DNA from: Flavobacteriaceae bacterium
GTDB taxonomy: Bacteria; Bacteroidota; Bacteroidia; Flavobacteriales; Flavobacteriaceae
DNA: 41,335 nucleotides
Assembly (NCBI GenBank): GCA_023700885.1
Contig: JAMPYA010000002.1
Span: 1 to 41,335, forward strand
Direction: 5' to 3'
In this document: one piece after another, positions 11,702-22,235 of the stretch
Position numbering within the stretch: the stretch's first letter is position 1
Layout: the number at the start of each line of letters is the position of its first letter
Made by a program: the position numbers and the translations under genes
The notes under the pieces: model-generated
What the model was told of the DNA's origin: nothing
The model's database searches: none
The model's input: the letters and a program-made list of their open reading frames with translations, nothing else

Positions 11702-13378
11702 TTAAGACAAACCTGAAATTACTCCATTATCATCTATAGTCATCCCTTCAGATGCTGGGATTTCTGGTAATCCGGGCATACGCATCATTTCACCTAATAT
11801 TGGAATAATAAATTGCGCACCTGCTGCTATTTCAATTTCACGTACAGTTACTCTAAATCCTCTTGGTCTTCCTCTTTTAACTTCATTATCAGAAAAAGAT
11901 TTTTGTGTTTTAGCCATACAAATAGCAAAATGATCAAATCCTAAACGAGTTATTCTTTTTAAATTTAACTCCGCTTTTTTCTCATAATCAACACCATCAG
12001 CACCATAAATTTCACGAGCAATAGTTTCAATTTTTTCTTTTACTGGACTATTCCAATCATATAATGGTTTGTATTGAGTTGCTTTAGTTTCAACAACATT
12101 TACAACTGCTTTTGCTAATTCTTGGGTTCCTTCCCCTCCTTTTGCCCAACCGTTAGAAACAACTGCTTGAACACCTAAATCAGCACATTTTTGAATTACA
12201 AAATTAACTTCATCGTCAGAATCACTAACAAATGAATTAATAGCTACAACTGGTTCAATATTAAATTTTCGAATGTTTTCAATATGTTTTTCAAGGTTTT
12301 CAAATCCTTTTTGAACAAACTTCAAATTAGGTGTATTATATTCTTCTTTTTTAGCACCACCATGATGTCTTAATGCTCTAATAGTTGCAACTAAAACAAC
12401 TGCTTTTGGATTTAAACCTGCATAAGCTGATTTAATATTTAAAAACTTTTCTGCACCTAAATCTGCACCAAATCCTGCTTCTGTAACAACATAATTAGAT
12501 AAAGATAATCCCATTTTTGTAGCAATAATTGTATTGGTTCCTTGTGCAATGTTAGCAAATGGTCCACCATGAATAATTGCTGGATTTTCCTCTAAAGTTT
12601 GAACTAAATTAGGTTTAATTGCTTCTTTTAATAAAATTGCCATTGCATTTTCAGCTTTCAAATCACGTGCGAAAATTGGCTTATTATCAAAAGTAAATCC
12701 GATAAAAATATCGCCTAAACGCTTTTTTAAATCTTTTAAATCTTTTGACATACATAAAATTGCCATTACTTCAGATGCCGGAGTAATATTAAATCCATCT
12801 TCACGCGGAATCCCGTTTGCTGTTCCTCCTAATCCAATGGTAATATCTCGCAAAGCACGATCATTCATATCAATAACACGCTTCCAAAGAACTGTTCTTG
12901 CATCAATATTTAGATTTTGGGTTTTACTTTGCAGATTATTATCTATTAAAGCTGATAATAAATTATTGGCTTTTTCAATAGCGTTAAAATCGCCAGTAAA
13001 ATGAAGATTGATATCTTCCATTGGCACCACTTGTGAATAACCACCACCAGCTGCACCACCTTTTATTCCAAAAACCGGCCCTAAAGAAGGCTCTCTTAAA
13101 ACAACAGTCGCTTGTTTTCCAATTTTATTTAAGCCTTCAGTTAATCCTATAGAAACAGTTGTTTTTCCTTCTCCAGCCGGAGTTGGAGTTAAAGCTGTAA
13201 CTAAAATTAAATTATTAAGCTTAATTTTCTCATCATCAATTAAATTTAAAGGCAACTTGGCTTTATATTTTCCATATAATTCAAGATCATCTTCAGTAAT
13301 ATTAAGTTTTTGAGCAATTTTTTTAATCGATTTTAGCTCTTTACTTTGAGCTATTTCAATATCTGTTTTATATTTCAT
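11702..13378 (-). CDS. fhs: Formate--tetrahydrofolate ligase
   Basis: TPTPAGEGKTTVSIGLTEGL, REPSLGPVFGIKGGAAGGGYSQV; start trimmed from the ORF track to MKYKTDIEIAQ. Confidence 0.95.
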   Translation of the reverse strand: MKYKTDIEIAQSKELKSIKKIAQKLNITEDDLELYGKYKAKLPLNLIDDEKIKLNNLILVTALTPTPAGEGKTTVSIGLTEGLNKIGKQATVVLREPSLGPVFGIKGGAAGGGYSQVVPMEDINLHFTGDFNAIEKANNLLSALIDNNLQSKTQNLNIDARTVLWKRVIDMNDRALRDITIGLGGTANGIPREDGFNITPASEVMAILCMSKDLKDLKKRLGDIFIGFTFDNKPIFARDLKAENAMAILLKEAIKPNLVQTLEENPAIIHGGPFANIAQGTNTIIATKMGLSLSNYVVTEAGFGADLGAEKFLNIKSAYAGLNPKAVVLVATIRALRHHGGAKKEEYNTPNLKFVQKGFENLEKHIENIRKFNIEPVVAINSFVSDSDDEVNFVIQKCADLGVQAVVSNGWAKGGEGTQELAKAVVNVVETKATQYKPLYDWNSPVKEKIETIAREIYGADGVDYEKKAELNLKRITRLGFDHFAICMAKTQKSFSDNEVKRGRPRGFRVTVREIEIAAGAQFIIPILGEMMRMPGLPEIPASEGMTIDDNGVISGLS

Positions 13379-13396
13379 GTTAACTATTTTTCGATG

Positions 13397-13404
13397 CAAA
13401 TATA
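13397..13404 (-). promoter_or_regulatory. Candidate -7 box (TATATTTG on minus) upstream of fhs
   Basis: Plus strand CAAATATA, ~19 bp upstream of the MKYK start. Confidence 0.6.
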
Positions 13405-13509
13405 ATAATTAGAAAATTATAGACTTAAATTCTATTTAATGTATTGATTATTTTAATACTAAATTGGTATAATTTCTCTAAAAGAATTGGCTTTTCGTGT
13501 TTGAAATTA

Positions 13510-13517
13510 TATATTTG
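13510..13517 (+). promoter_or_regulatory. Candidate -7 box TATATTTG upstream of secDF, with upstream TTG
   Basis: TTGGCTTTTCGTGTTTGAAATTATATATTTGCACG matches the TTG-N(17-23)-TAnnTTTG layout. Confidence 0.65.
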
Positions 13518-13556
13518 CACGTTCAGAAAAAAATTAAGATTTAAAATTTTAACATA

Positions 13557-16535
13557 ATGCAAAATAAAGGACTTATTAAAGCTTTTGCTATTCTTTTCGG
13601 AATAGTAAGTTTGTATCAATTGTCATTTACTTGGTTCACTAAGAATGTAGAAGAAAAAGCCAGCGTTTATGCACAAGCTCACTTAAAAAATAATGATGTT
13701 CGCGAGAAATCAACACTAGAGAAAATTTATTTAGACTCCGTAGCTAATGAACCTGTTATTGATTTAGGATTCGCCCAATTTAGTTATGATGATATCAAAA
13801 ACAAAGAAATCAACTTAGGATTAGACCTTAAAGGTGGAATAAATGCTATTCTTCAGGTTTCTGTAAAGGATATTCTTATCGGATTGTCAAATAATTCTAA
13901 AAACCCGGTTTTCAATAAGGCATTAGCCGCTGCTTCAGAAGCACAAAAAAAGAGCGACGAAACATACTTAAACCTATTCTTTCAAGAGTTTGATAAATTG
14001 AGTAACGGAACGGTTAAATTAAGTGATCCAAGTATTTTTGGAAACAAGTCTCTTCGCGATAAAATTAACTTCAAACTTACTAATGAAGAAGTTAAACCAA
14101 TTATTGCTGATGAAGTTTCAGGATCAATTAGTACTGCATTTGAGGTTTTAAGAAGTCGAATTGATAAATTTGGTGTTACTCAACCAAACATCCAAAGAAT
14201 TGGAAATTCTGGACGTATTTTAATTGAATTACCTGGAGCTAAAGATATTGAGCGTGTTAAAAAATTATTACAAAGTACCGCTGAATTACAATTTTGGGAA
14301 GTTTATAGCAACCAAGAAACAGCTAATTTTTTAATTCAGGCCGATGGTCTATTAACAGAACTTCTTAAAAATGAAACTGAAACTGCGGCAAGTTCTAAAT
14401 CATCAGAATTAGATGCCTTATTGGGTGATGTAAAAGATTCTATAGCTAAAACACCATCAACTACCAACAAGTTGTTTGCTGTTTTATCTCCAAATATTCC
14501 ACAGGATGCCAATCAATTAAGCTCATTAATTGCTACTTCATCAGCAAAAGATACGGCTACTGTTAACAGATATTTATCAATGCCAGAAGTAAGAGCTTTA
14601 CTTTCTGATGAAATGAGATATGCAAAATTCTTATGGGATGCAAAGGCTCAAAAAGGAACTGATGTAATTTCATTATATGCAATAAAAGGAAATCGCGAAA
14701 ATATTGCTCCGTTAGAAGGTGACGTTATAGAAGATGCTTCTCAACAATACGATCAACTTGGGGCAAATCCAGAAGTGAGCATGACCATGAATAGTCGTGG
14801 TTCAAAAATTTGGGGGAAAATGACTACTGAAAATGTAGGAAAATTTGTAGCAGTTGTCTTAGATGATCAAGTATATACAGCGCCTAGAGTTAATGATGCA
14901 ATTACAACTGGCAGAACTTCAATCTCTGGAAATTTTACCGTAGATGAAGCTCAAGATTTAGCAAATGTTTTAAAAGCAGGTAAATTACCTGCTGCAGCTC
15001 ATATTATTCAGTCAGAAATTGTTGGACCTTCATTAGGTCAGGAATCTATTGATAGTGGTTTAAGTTCCTTCTTAATTGCATTTATTCTAGTGTTAACTTG
15101 GATGTTATTTTATTATGGTAGAGCTGGCTGGTACGCTGATATTGCATTAGCTGTAAACTTACTATTCATCATGGGAATCTTAACTGCCTTTGGAGTAGTA
15201 CTTACTTTACCTGGTATTGCAGGTATCGTTTTAACAATTGGTATGGCAGTTGATGCCAACGTCATTATTTTTGAACGTATCAAAGAAGAAAAAGAAAAAG
15301 GAAAAGCAACTAAAGAAGCGATAAAAGATGGTTTTCAAAATGCACTTTCTTCAATCATTGATGGTAACGTAACAACACTTTTAACAGGAATTATTTTATA
15401 TGTATTTGGAACCGGTCCTGTTAAAGGATTTGCTTACACCTTAATTATTGGTATTTTAACATCTTTGTTTACAGCTATTTTTATAACAAGATTGTTAATT
15501 GAAGCATATTCAGCAAAAGGAAAATCATTAAAATTTTCAACTAAATTTACTAAAAAATGGTTTGCTAATATTCATGTTGAATTTGTTAAGAAAAGAAAAT
15601 ATGCCTATATACTTTCGTCAACTGTAATCATTGCCGGATTAATTTCTCTTTATGTAAATGGATTAAACTATGGAGTTGATTTCGTTGGAGGTAGATCCTA
15701 TACCGTACGTTTTGAAAACGCTGTAAAACCAGCTGAAGTTTCTAATCTGTTAAAAAATGCTTTTGGAAGTTCTCCCGAAGTTAAAACTTATGGTGATGAT
15801 AATCAATTAAAAATTACAACTAAGTATAAAATTGATATAGAAGGTAGTGAAATTGATGATGAAGTAATGAACTTGCTCTATACTAACTTAAAATCTACGC
15901 TTCCTGCTAATATGACTTTAGAGCAATTTAAAGGTGGGTACGATGGACAAACTATTGGGATAATGAATGCCATTAAAGTAGAACCTACTATGGCTACGGA
16001 TATTAAAATCGCAGCACAATGGTCAATTTTCGGATCATTAATTGTGATTTTTATATATATTCTTTTAAGATTTAAAAAATGGCAGTACAGTTTAGGAGCT
16101 GTTATTGCTTCATTCCACGATGCTTTAATTGTTATTTCTGTATTTTCACTATTCTATAAATACTTACCATTTAATACCGAAATTGATCAATCTTTTATAG
16201 CTGCCATATTAACAATTATTGGATATTCTTTGAACGATACCGTTGTTATTTTTGATAGAGTTAGAGAATATGTTGGGGAACATAAAAATTGGAAATATGC
16301 ACGCATTATTAACGAAGCACTCAGCTCTACGTTAAGCAGAACTATAAATACTGCATTTACAACATTAATAGTTTTGTTCGCTATATTCATTTTTGGTGGC
16401 GACTCTCTAAAGGGTTTTATGTTTGCTTTAATTGTAGGTATTTTGGTAGGAACTTACTCTTCTTTATACGTAGCAACTCCAATTTTATACGATACTATTA
16501 ATTTTGTAAAAAAAGGTAAAGTAGAAAAAGAATAA
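13557..16535 (+). CDS. secDF: Protein translocase subunit SecDF (fused)
   Basis: LGLDLKGGINAILQV, VLRSRIDKFGVTQPNIQR, AVDANVIIFERIKEE (SecD) followed by VDFVGGRSYTVRF and GYSLNDTVVIFDRVRE (SecF). Confidence 0.96.
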   Translation: MQNKGLIKAFAILFGIVSLYQLSFTWFTKNVEEKASVYAQAHLKNNDVREKSTLEKIYLDSVANEPVIDLGFAQFSYDDIKNKEINLGLDLKGGINAILQVSVKDILIGLSNNSKNPVFNKALAAASEAQKKSDETYLNLFFQEFDKLSNGTVKLSDPSIFGNKSLRDKINFKLTNEEVKPIIADEVSGSISTAFEVLRSRIDKFGVTQPNIQRIGNSGRILIELPGAKDIERVKKLLQSTAELQFWEVYSNQETANFLIQADGLLTELLKNETETAASSKSSELDALLGDVKDSIAKTPSTTNKLFAVLSPNIPQDANQLSSLIATSSAKDTATVNRYLSMPEVRALLSDEMRYAKFLWDAKAQKGTDVISLYAIKGNRENIAPLEGDVIEDASQQYDQLGANPEVSMTMNSRGSKIWGKMTTENVGKFVAVVLDDQVYTAPRVNDAITTGRTSISGNFTVDEAQDLANVLKAGKLPAAAHIIQSEIVGPSLGQESIDSGLSSFLIAFILVLTWMLFYYGRAGWYADIALAVNLLFIMGILTAFGVVLTLPGIAGIVLTIGMAVDANVIIFERIKEEKEKGKATKEAIKDGFQNALSSIIDGNVTTLLTGIILYVFGTGPVKGFAYTLIIGILTSLFTAIFITRLLIEAYSAKGKSLKFSTKFTKKWFANIHVEFVKKRKYAYILSSTVIIAGLISLYVNGLNYGVDFVGGRSYTVRFENAVKPAEVSNLLKNAFGSSPEVKTYGDDNQLKITTKYKIDIEGSEIDDEVMNLLYTNLKSTLPANMTLEQFKGGYDGQTIGIMNAIKVEPTMATDIKIAAQWSIFGSLIVIFIYILLRFKKWQYSLGAVIASFHDALIVISVFSLFYKYLPFNTEIDQSFIAAILTIIGYSLNDTVVIFDRVREYVGEHKNWKYARIINEALSSTLSRTINTAFTTLIVLFAIFIFGGDSLKGFMFALIVGILVGTYSSLYVATPILYDTINFVKKGKVEKE

Positions 16536-16554
16536 TATTTTAAGATTTAATAAT

Positions 16555-16588
16555 AAAACCGTTCCAATAAATTTGGAGCGGTTTTTTC
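16555..16588 (+). terminator. Intrinsic terminator after secDF
   Basis: AAACCGTTCCA..TGGAGCGGTTTTTT hairpin. Confidence 0.82.
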
Positions 16589-16598
16589 TATTTAAAAG

Positions 16599-17135
16599 AT
16601 GTTTAATTTAAAAATACTTCAAAGCACAACGATTTCAGAAAATGAAATTGAGCAATTAACAGCGTTAATAAATGCTGTTTACAAGGCTTCTGAGGGAGAA
16701 TTCTGGCCTTCTGATGGGAGCTACTCTAGAACAAATATTGATGAAATAACTAACTTCATTTCTAAAGAAGAAATGATTGTAGCTTATTTTAATAGTGAAA
16801 TAGCGGGTTGTGTACATATTTATCCTCTTAATAATACCACTCTTGGATTTGGGATGTTAACATGCTCATTAAGCCATCGAAAAAAAGGGATTGGAAACTC
16901 TTTGTTAAAAGCAGTTGAATCATATGCTAATGAAAACAACTATTCAGTCATTCAATTAGAATTATTAAAACCCATTGCATTTAATCATCCAGAAAAAGAA
17001 TTTTTAGAGTTTTGGTATCAAAAATGGGGATACAAACATCATGAAACAATACCTCATGAAAAATTATATTTTAAACAAGCAACAATGTTAAAATTTCCTT
17101 GTAAATTTGACATCTTTCAAAAACTATTGCAATAA
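16599..17135 (+). CDS. GNAT-family N-acetyltransferase
   Basis: Acetyl-CoA-binding-like stretch LTCSLSHRKKGIGNSLLKAVESYA, followed by YQKWGY. Confidence 0.8.
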   Translation: MFNLKILQSTTISENEIEQLTALINAVYKASEGEFWPSDGSYSRTNIDEITNFISKEEMIVAYFNSEIAGCVHIYPLNNTTLGFGMLTCSLSHRKKGIGNSLLKAVESYANENNYSVIQLELLKPIAFNHPEKEFLEFWYQKWGYKHHETIPHEKLYFKQATMLKFPCKFDIFQKLLQ

Positions 17136-17175
17136 TAAACAATATATTACCTTATAAAATACCAAAAATACAACG

Positions 17176-18288
17176 ATGAATACGATTAAATTACACGATA
17201 AATATTTTAAAAATTTCATTTCAAAAGATGAAATTGATATTGCTATTAAGTCTGTTGCATTACAAATACATAAAGATATAAAAGGTGAAATTCCTTTGTT
17301 TATCGCTATTCTAAACGGATCTTTTATGTATGCTGCTGACTTGCTAAGACACTATCCTGGACAGTGCGAAATATCTTTCGTAAAATTATCTTCATACGAA
17401 GGCACTAATTCATCAGGCTCTATCAAAAGTCTTATTGGTTTAAATGGAGAGGTAAAAGACAAAACTGTTATTATTTTAGAAGACATTGTAGATACCGGTA
17501 ATACGCTTCAAGAAATATTCAATCTTTTTGAAGATAAAAATGTAAAACAACTTAAAATTGCCACTTTATTCTTAAAACCGGATGTGTACAAAAAAAAATT
17601 ACCTATTGATTATATAGCTATTTCTATCCCTGATAAATTTATTGTAGGATACGGTTTAGATTATGATGATTTGGGCAGAAACCTTTCTGATGTATATCAA
17701 CTTACTACTTTAAATATGAAAAATATAGTTTTATTCGGACCTCCTGGCGCCGGTAAAGGAACACAAGCAGAATTTTTAAAAAATATTTTCAATTTGATTC
17801 ACATATCAACAGGTGATGTTTTTAGACAAAATATTCAAAATCAAACTAAACTAGGTAAATTAGCAAAATCATATATGGATGCCGGTAATTTAGTTCCTGA
17901 TGAAGTTACCATTGATATGTTAAAAGCTGAAGTAGAAAAAAATTCAACTGCAAAAGGATTCATTTTTGATGGTTTCCCAAGAACTGAATCACAGGCAAAG
18001 GCACTCGATTTATTTCTAAATGAAAAAGGTGAAACAATTAACGGAATGATAGCGTTGGAAGTTGAAGAAGATATTTTGGTTACTCGTTTATTAGAGCGAG
18101 GAAAAATAAGTGGAAGACCTGATGACCAAGATGAAGAAAAAATAAGAAATAGATTTAATGAATATCACACTAAAACAGCAATATTAAAAGAATACTACGC
18201 AGCTCAGGGAAAGTATTTTGGTGTTAACGGTGTTGGATCTATTGAAGAAATTACTGAGCGTTTAAAAGTTGTTTTTAACCAACTTTAA
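17176..18288 (+). CDS. adk: Hypoxanthine phosphoribosyltransferase - adenylate kinase fusion
   Basis: N-terminal PRT with [14 protein letters not shown], then with no stop [46 protein letters not shown] (Adk). Confidence 0.92.
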   Translation: MNTIKLHDKYFKNFISKDEIDIAIKSVALQIHKDIKGEIPLFIAILNGSFMYAADLLRHYPGQCEISFVKLSSYEGTNSSGSIKSLIGLNGEVKDKTVIILEDIVDTGNTLQEIFNLFEDKNVKQLKIATLFLKPDVYKKKLPIDYIAISIPDKFIVGYGLDYDDLGRNLSDVYQLTTLNMKNIVLFGPPGAGKGTQAEFLKNIFNLIHISTGDVFRQNIQNQTKLGKLAKSYMDAGNLVPDEVTIDMLKAEVEKNSTAKGFIFDGFPRTESQAKALDLFLNEKGETINGMIALEVEEDILVTRLLERGKISGRPDDQDEEKIRNRFNEYHTKTAILKEYYAAQGKYFGVNGVGSIEEITERLKVVFNQL

Positions 18289-18320
18289 AAACTAAAATAA
18301 AAACAAACAAGAGAGAAATA

Positions 18321-19316
18321 ATGACTGAAGGAAATTTTGTTGACTATGTAAAAATCTACGCATCTTCTGGAAAAGGTGGTAAAGGATCTGCTCATCTCCA
18401 TAAAGAAAAATTTATCTTAAAAGGAGGTCCAGACGGTGGTGATGGAGGAAGAGGTGGTCATGTAATTGTACGTGGCGATAAAAATTTATGGACTTTATTT
18501 CATTTTAAATTCAAAAAACACTTTAAAGCTGAACACGGAGGTGACGGAAGTAAAAGTAGAAGTAGTGGTAAATTTGGCGAAGATGTTTATATGGATGTTC
18601 CTCTTGGAACCATCATAAGAGATATTGAAACCAATGAAATTCTTTTTGAAATAACACAAGATAAAGAAGAAAGAATTTTAATTCAAGGTGGTAAAGGAGG
18701 TTTAGGAAACTGGCATTTTAAAACTTCTACAAACCAAACTCCGCGCTATGCTCAACCCGGAATGCCAAGTGAAGAAGGTGAGTTTTTACTAGAACTTAAA
18801 GTATTGGCAGATGTTGGCTTGGTTGGATTTCCTAATGCGGGTAAATCTACTTTATTATCCGTAATAACTTCTGCAAAACCAAAAATTGCCGATTATCCTT
18901 TTACAACATTAAAACCTAATTTAGGAATTGTTAAATATCGTGATTTTAGAACATTTGTTGTTGCAGATATTCCTGGAATTATTGAAGGTGCAGCTGACGG
19001 AAAAGGCTTAGGAATTCGCTTTTTGCGTCATATAGAACGCAATTCAACACTATTATTTCTTGTTGCTGCCAATTCAGAAAATATCAAAAAAGAATATGAA
19101 ATTTTGTTGAATGAGCTCAAACTCCACAATCCCGAGTTATTAGATAAAAGTAGATTATTAGCTATTACAAAAATAGATTTATTAGATGATAAAGAGCTTA
19201 CAAAGATTAAAAAGAAACTTCCAAAAGATGTTCCACATATATTTATTTCATCAGTAGCCCAACTAGGTTTAACTGAATTGAAAGATAAATTGTGGGAAAT
19301 GCTTAATCCGTCTTAA
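18321..19316 (+). CDS. obgE: GTPase ObgE/CgtA
   Basis: Gly-rich Obg fold ([26 protein letters not shown]), G1 [20 protein letters not shown]. Confidence 0.96.
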   Translation: MTEGNFVDYVKIYASSGKGGKGSAHLHKEKFILKGGPDGGDGGRGGHVIVRGDKNLWTLFHFKFKKHFKAEHGGDGSKSRSSGKFGEDVYMDVPLGTIIRDIETNEILFEITQDKEERILIQGGKGGLGNWHFKTSTNQTPRYAQPGMPSEEGEFLLELKVLADVGLVGFPNAGKSTLLSVITSAKPKIADYPFTTLKPNLGIVKYRDFRTFVVADIPGIIEGAADGKGLGIRFLRHIERNSTLLFLVAANSENIKKEYEILLNELKLHNPELLDKSRLLAITKIDLLDDKELTKIKKKLPKDVPHIFISSVAQLGLTELKDKLWEMLNPS

Positions 19317-19779
19317 TTACAATTGGTAAAGAAAATTCTGCACTAACTGGTATTCCTCTTTTAATGGCGGGTTGTAATAACGGTAATTCTTGTAATCCTG
19401 CATTAATTATACTATCCAGTTTTGGTAAATTTTGACTTATTTTATCAGATTTTTGAATAGAGGAAAGTTTTGTTTTTCCAACTTTATCCACTATTATTTT
19501 AACTATTATTGTATCATTAAAGTATGTTTTGGTATTTATATTCAACTGATTTAAAGACAGGTAAATGTATTTTGACATTTTTATTTGAAAACAAATACGC
19601 TGTTTTTCTTCAGATGGTATACTGTCACATTCAGGAAAAATAGGATAATCATCAAGTTTAGCATAATCTATCGTATCCTTTTCGGGAATGTCTGCTTGCA
19701 TCGGTTTTTTAAAACTTAAATACTCACAAGATGTTAAAAACATCAACCACAAAATAGGGAAGAAAAATATTTTTTTCAT
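19303..19779 (-). CDS. Hypothetical lipoprotein with TonB-C-like C-terminus
   Basis: Lipobox LTSCEYLS; C-terminal [17 protein letters not shown] resembles TonB-C/energy-transducer repeats. Confidence 0.65.
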   Translation of the reverse strand: MKKIFFFPILWLMFLTSCEYLSFKKPMQADIPEKDTIDYAKLDDYPIFPECDSIPSEEKQRICFQIKMSKYIYLSLNQLNINTKTYFNDTIIVKIIVDKVGKTKLSSIQKSDKISQNLPKLDSIINAGLQELPLLQPAIKRGIPVSAEFSLPIVIKTD

Positions 19780-20100
19780 TAAATCCTAATTACTGCCTAA
19801 AATTACTATTTTTTAAGTCTTTACAAATATCTTTTTAACAAAAATCTTGTCTTTATTTATTAAAATTAAATAGGTTGTGTAATTGACTTTAGCTCATTTC
19901 TTTTAGATTGATAATTATAGATTAATCTAATCCTATTTCATTTAGAAAAAGCTCTTCATTAAACTATAATTATCGATCTTAAAAATTTAAGCAGTACTGT
20001 TTAAACCAAGATTTACAAAAGCAAACTCATTTATATTACATTATATATAATAAATATAAATTAAATAATTAATATTATTTTTTTGTTAACACAAACTTCA

Positions 20101-20108
20101 TATATTTG
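20101..20108 (+). promoter_or_regulatory. Candidate -7 box TATATTTG upstream of the S8 peptidase
   Basis: Matches TAnnTTTG, with TTG at 20083-20085. Confidence 0.6.
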
Positions 20109-20142
20109 AAACTATTTTAACAATAAAATTAACAGTTTCATC

Positions 20143-21522
20143 ATGAAATCAAATTATTTTACAATTCTATTAGCTGTATTGCTAATCACAGTATCTTGTG
20201 AAAACGACATCAACGAAATTCCAGAATCAGTTCAAAACTTTGAACAAGGAAGATTTGTACCAAATCAAGTACTTATTAAGTTTAAAGACGGGGATAAATC
20301 AACCGGAAGAACAGTTGAAAATGCCTTGTCGCTAATTAATGGCGATGTCATCGAATTAATTAATACAAGTGCAATGAGAACCGACAATGCTAGAAAAGGA
20401 AGTAAAAGTGGTGAACTTTTGCTAGTGACCTCAAGTTTAGGAACTATCGAAGCTATCGAAATCTTGAAAACCTTATCTGAAATAGAGTATGCAGAACCTA
20501 ACTGGATATATCAACATTTTGCAACTTCTAATGATACTTACTTTACAAATGGATCTCTGTGGGGCATGTACGGTGATACTTCCTCACCAGCTAACCAATT
20601 TGGCAGCCAAGCAGCAGAAGCCTGGGCTAATGGAAAAATTGGTTCAAACACTGTTTATATCGGGATTATCGATGAAGGTTATATGTACACCCACGAAGAT
20701 TTAGCCGCCAATGCCGGTACTAATACTGGAGAAATTCCAAATAATGGAGTTGACGATGATCGTAACGGACTTATTGATGATGTATATGGATGGGATTTTG
20801 ACGGCAACAACAATACCGTTTTTGATGGTGTAGATGATGACCACGGAACACATGTTGCAGGTACAATTGGTGGTGTTGGAGGAAACGGAAAAGGAGTTGC
20901 AGGTGTAGTGTGGAATGTTAAATTGATGAGTGCTAAATTTTTAGGCAATACTGGTGGTACAACTGTAAATGCTATTAAAGCAGTTGATTATTTTACCGAT
21001 TTAAAACAACGCGGTATCAATATCGTGGCAACAAATAACTCTTGGGGCGGAGGCGGATTCTCTCAAGGATTATATGATGCTATTGAAAGAGCTAATTTGC
21101 AAGGTATTCTTTTTGTTGCTGCTGCGGGTAATGCAACCAATAATAATGATACAACACCTTCTTATCCTGCTTCTTATCTAAATTCAAATATTATTGCTGT
21201 GGCCTCTATTACCAATACCGGAGCATTAAGTAGCTTTTCTAATTGGGGTGCAAATAGTGTTGATCTTGGCGCTCCCGGATCAGGCATTTGGTCTACAGTT
21301 CCTGTAAGATCTAAAGGAAAAGTAGTATCTGGTTATGCCAGCTATAACGGAACTTCAATGGCAACACCACATGTAGCCGGAGCAGTAGCTTTGTATGTAT
21401 CCTCTAATCCTGGAGCTTCTGTAAGTACTGTTAAAAATGCCATTTTAAACAGTACTGTTCCAAATACTTCATTAAGTAATAAATGTGTTACAGGAGGTAG
21501 ATTAAATGTAAGTGGGTTTTAA
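20143..21522 (+). CDS. S8 (subtilisin-like) serine peptidase, predicted lipoprotein
   Basis: Lipobox VSCEND; prodomain NQVLIKFKDGD; catalytic motifs GIIDEG, DDHGTHVAGTIGG, NGTSMATPHVAGAVAL. Confidence 0.92.
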   Translation: MKSNYFTILLAVLLITVSCENDINEIPESVQNFEQGRFVPNQVLIKFKDGDKSTGRTVENALSLINGDVIELINTSAMRTDNARKGSKSGELLLVTSSLGTIEAIEILKTLSEIEYAEPNWIYQHFATSNDTYFTNGSLWGMYGDTSSPANQFGSQAAEAWANGKIGSNTVYIGIIDEGYMYTHEDLAANAGTNTGEIPNNGVDDDRNGLIDDVYGWDFDGNNNTVFDGVDDDHGTHVAGTIGGVGGNGKGVAGVVWNVKLMSAKFLGNTGGTTVNAIKAVDYFTDLKQRGINIVATNNSWGGGGFSQGLYDAIERANLQGILFVAAAGNATNNNDTTPSYPASYLNSNIIAVASITNTGALSSFSNWGANSVDLGAPGSGIWSTVPVRSKGKVVSGYASYNGTSMATPHVAGAVALYVSSNPGASVSTVKNAILNSTVPNTSLSNKCVTGGRLNVSGF

Positions 21523-21543
21523 TTAATTTAAGAACATTTTTTC

Positions 21544-21577
21544 AACAAGAGTCTTAAATTGAGACTCTTGTTTTTTT
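21544..21577 (+). terminator. Intrinsic terminator after S8 peptidase
   Basis: CAAGAGTCT-TAAATTG-AGACTCTTGTTTTTTT. Confidence 0.88.
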
Positions 21578-21693
21578 ATGTCCCAAACCATTATTTTTTG
21601 GATTTGCAAATTGATTATTTAACAAGCTTCTATTATTGTTTTAACTTGCAATTTATAAGTTGTACACATTATTTAAATTAAAACTTAATTAAA

Positions 21694-22200
21694 TTGGATA
21701 TTTTACTATTAATTGTCGGATTTCTATTTCTTGTAGTAGGATTATTTGGAGCGATTTTGCCCATATTACCTGGACCTCCACTAAGTTGGATTGGCTTATT
21801 ATTAATTAATTTAACATCTATAGTACCTATAAATTATACTTTATTAGGAATAACATTATTTATAGCCATATTAGTTACAATTTTAGATTATGTTATTCCG
21901 GCTTGGGGAACCAAAAAATTTGGAGGTTCTAAATATGGTGTGATAGGAACCACTTTAGGATTATTTATAGGCTTAATAATTCCTATTCCTTTTGGAATTA
22001 TTATCGGAGCATTTTTGGGAGCATTTATTGGCGAACTTTATAATGAAAGGAGAAATACCCAAAAAGCGCTAAAAGCATCGTTTGGATCTGTTGTTGGATT
22101 TTTCATTTCAACAGGTTTAAAACTATTAGTTTCAATTGTATATTTAGTAATGTTTATTAAAATATTTTGGGAAAATAGAACCTCATTTATAGGTTTCTAA
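21694..22200 (+). CDS. DUF456-family integral membrane protein
   Basis: LFGAILPILPGPPLSWIGLLLI and repeated Gly-rich TM segments typical of DUF456; TTG start inferred (in-frame stop just upstream). Confidence 0.82.
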   Translation: MDILLLIVGFLFLVVGLFGAILPILPGPPLSWIGLLLINLTSIVPINYTLLGITLFIAILVTILDYVIPAWGTKKFGGSKYGVIGTTLGLFIGLIIPIPFGIIIGAFLGAFIGELYNERRNTQKALKASFGSVVGFFISTGLKLLVSIVYLVMFIKIFWENRTSFIGF

Positions 22201-22204
22201 AATC

Positions 22205-22235
22205 AAAAAAAGCATCCCGAACTACGGGAAGCTTT
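22205..22235 (-). terminator. Intrinsic terminator of the candidate ncRNA
   Basis: Minus strand AAGCTTCCCG-TAGTT-CGGGATGCTTTTTTT; the long T-run is on the minus strand only. Confidence 0.78.

Noticed and set aside
13425-13619. 64 aa minus ORF in the fhs-secDF gap
   Set aside because: Spans the divergent promoter region and the secDF start; no coding features.
19303-19316. 14-bp overlap of obgE with the convergent lipoprotein gene
   Set aside because: Short convergent 3' overlaps are common in compact genomes; not evidence of special regulation.
20489-20704. 71 aa ORF on the same strand within the S8 peptidase
   Set aside because: Out-of-frame overlap with the conserved catalytic domain; treated as chance.
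19992-21457. 14-bp inverted match CAGTACTGTTTAAA (19992-20005) versus TTTAAACAGTACTG (21444-21457) bracketing the S8 peptidase
   Set aside because: A match this short is expected by chance in 41 kb of AT-rich sequence; no TSD or second boundary signal.
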